A stretch of DNA of 6,523 bases, from the NCBI GenBank assembly GCA_022424805.1, contig JAKMGR010000162.1, positions 1-6,523 of the forward strand, written 5' to 3'. The position numbers were made by a program, and so were the translations under genes. This document shows positions 6,353 through 6,523 of the stretch, piece by piece. The notes beneath the pieces are model-generated. The model searched no databases and had not been told where the DNA came from. It saw only the letters and a list, made by a program, of their open reading frames with translations. This DNA comes from Verrucomicrobiales bacterium. Lineage in GTDB: Bacteria > Verrucomicrobiota > Verrucomicrobiia > Verrucomicrobiales > DEV007. Every line of letters starts with the position of its first letter. Within the stretch, counting starts at the first letter, position 1.

Positions 6353-6360
6353 CAACTGAC
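6353..6360 (+). promoter_or_regulatory. Octamer CAACTGAC directly before rpsJ
   Basis: The octamer abuts the ATG of rpsJ. A weak GGAA (6349-6352) overlaps its left side and would be the Shine-Dalgarno, 8 nt from the start. This is the third copy of the octamer seen before ribosomal protein genes in this window. The rest of the 62-nt fusA-rpsJ spacer shows no terminator and no promoter that I can support. Confidence 0.55.
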
Positions 6361-6523
6361 ATGCAGGGACAAAGTATTAGAATACGGCTGCGAGCCTATG
6401 ATTCCCGACTTCTCGATAAGTCGACTGTGGATATTGTAGAAACCGCAAAGCGCACAGGGGCTCGTGTTTCCGGGCCGATACCGCTGCCTACACGCATCGA
6501 GAAGTTCAGCGTGAACCGTTCGC
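6361..6523 (+). CDS. rpsJ: Small ribosomal subunit protein uS10, N-terminal part
   Basis: The first 54 codons of S10, cut by the right edge. It opens [19 protein letters not shown] and continues [23 protein letters not shown], which is characteristic of S10, a protein of the 30S head that also serves as NusE in transcription antitermination in E. coli. The full protein should be a little over 100 residues, so about half is visible. It follows fusA by 62 nt with no tuf gene between. In E. coli tufA follows fusA and rpsJ begins a separate operon. Whether rplC and the rest of the S10 cluster follow here cannot be seen. Confidence 0.97.
   Translation, partial: MQGQSIRIRLRAYDSRLLDKSTVDIVETAKRTGARVSGPIPLPTRIEKFSVNRS

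Overview
The window most likely comes from a free-living bacterium of the PVC group, probably Verrucomicrobiota (an Opitutae/Puniceicoccales-like member is my best guess). This rests on three things: a sulfatase beside a large secreted acetylxylan-esterase-like hydrolase of the kind abundant in Verrucomicrobiota and Planctomycetota; a str operon in the order rpsL-rpsG-fusA-rpsJ with no tuf gene; and weak or absent Shine-Dalgarno sequences. No taxonomic search was possible. All genes are on the + strand, and there are no mobile elements, CRISPR arrays, tRNAs or rRNAs.

Region 1 (1-2715) is catabolic. It holds the C-terminal two-fifths or so of a type I (formylglycine-dependent) sulfatase cut by the window edge. 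After 19 nt comes a 661-residue exported alpha/beta-hydrolase with an intact nucleophile elbow and what looks like a second, degenerate hydrolase domain at its C terminus. The pair is probably co-transcribed and would remove sulfate and ester (acetyl-type) groups from a polysaccharide outside the cytoplasm.

Region 2 (2716-3143) is a 428-nt non-coding stretch between the catabolic pair and the ribosomal operon. It holds two mutually exclusive inverted repeats just after the esterase gene, candidate promoters, a convincing intrinsic terminator (2993-3029) with an upstream segment able to compete with its stem (an attenuator-like layout in the presumed rpsL leader), a 15-bp perfect dyad, a hexamer tandem repeat and three copies of an 8-mer.

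Region 3 (3144-6523) is the str operon: rpsL (S12), rpsG (S7), fusA (EF-G) and the start of rpsJ (S10), which runs off the window. The proteins are canonical. The most unusual observation is the octamer CAACTGAC, which occurs within about 20 nt upstream of the start codons of rpsL, rpsG and rpsJ and which I found nowhere else in the window. The rpsL and rpsG copies share a longer flanking match. A degraded version (TGACT-C-GAA) lies before fusA. It may be a translational regulatory site or initiation signal in genes that lack good Shine-Dalgarno sequences.
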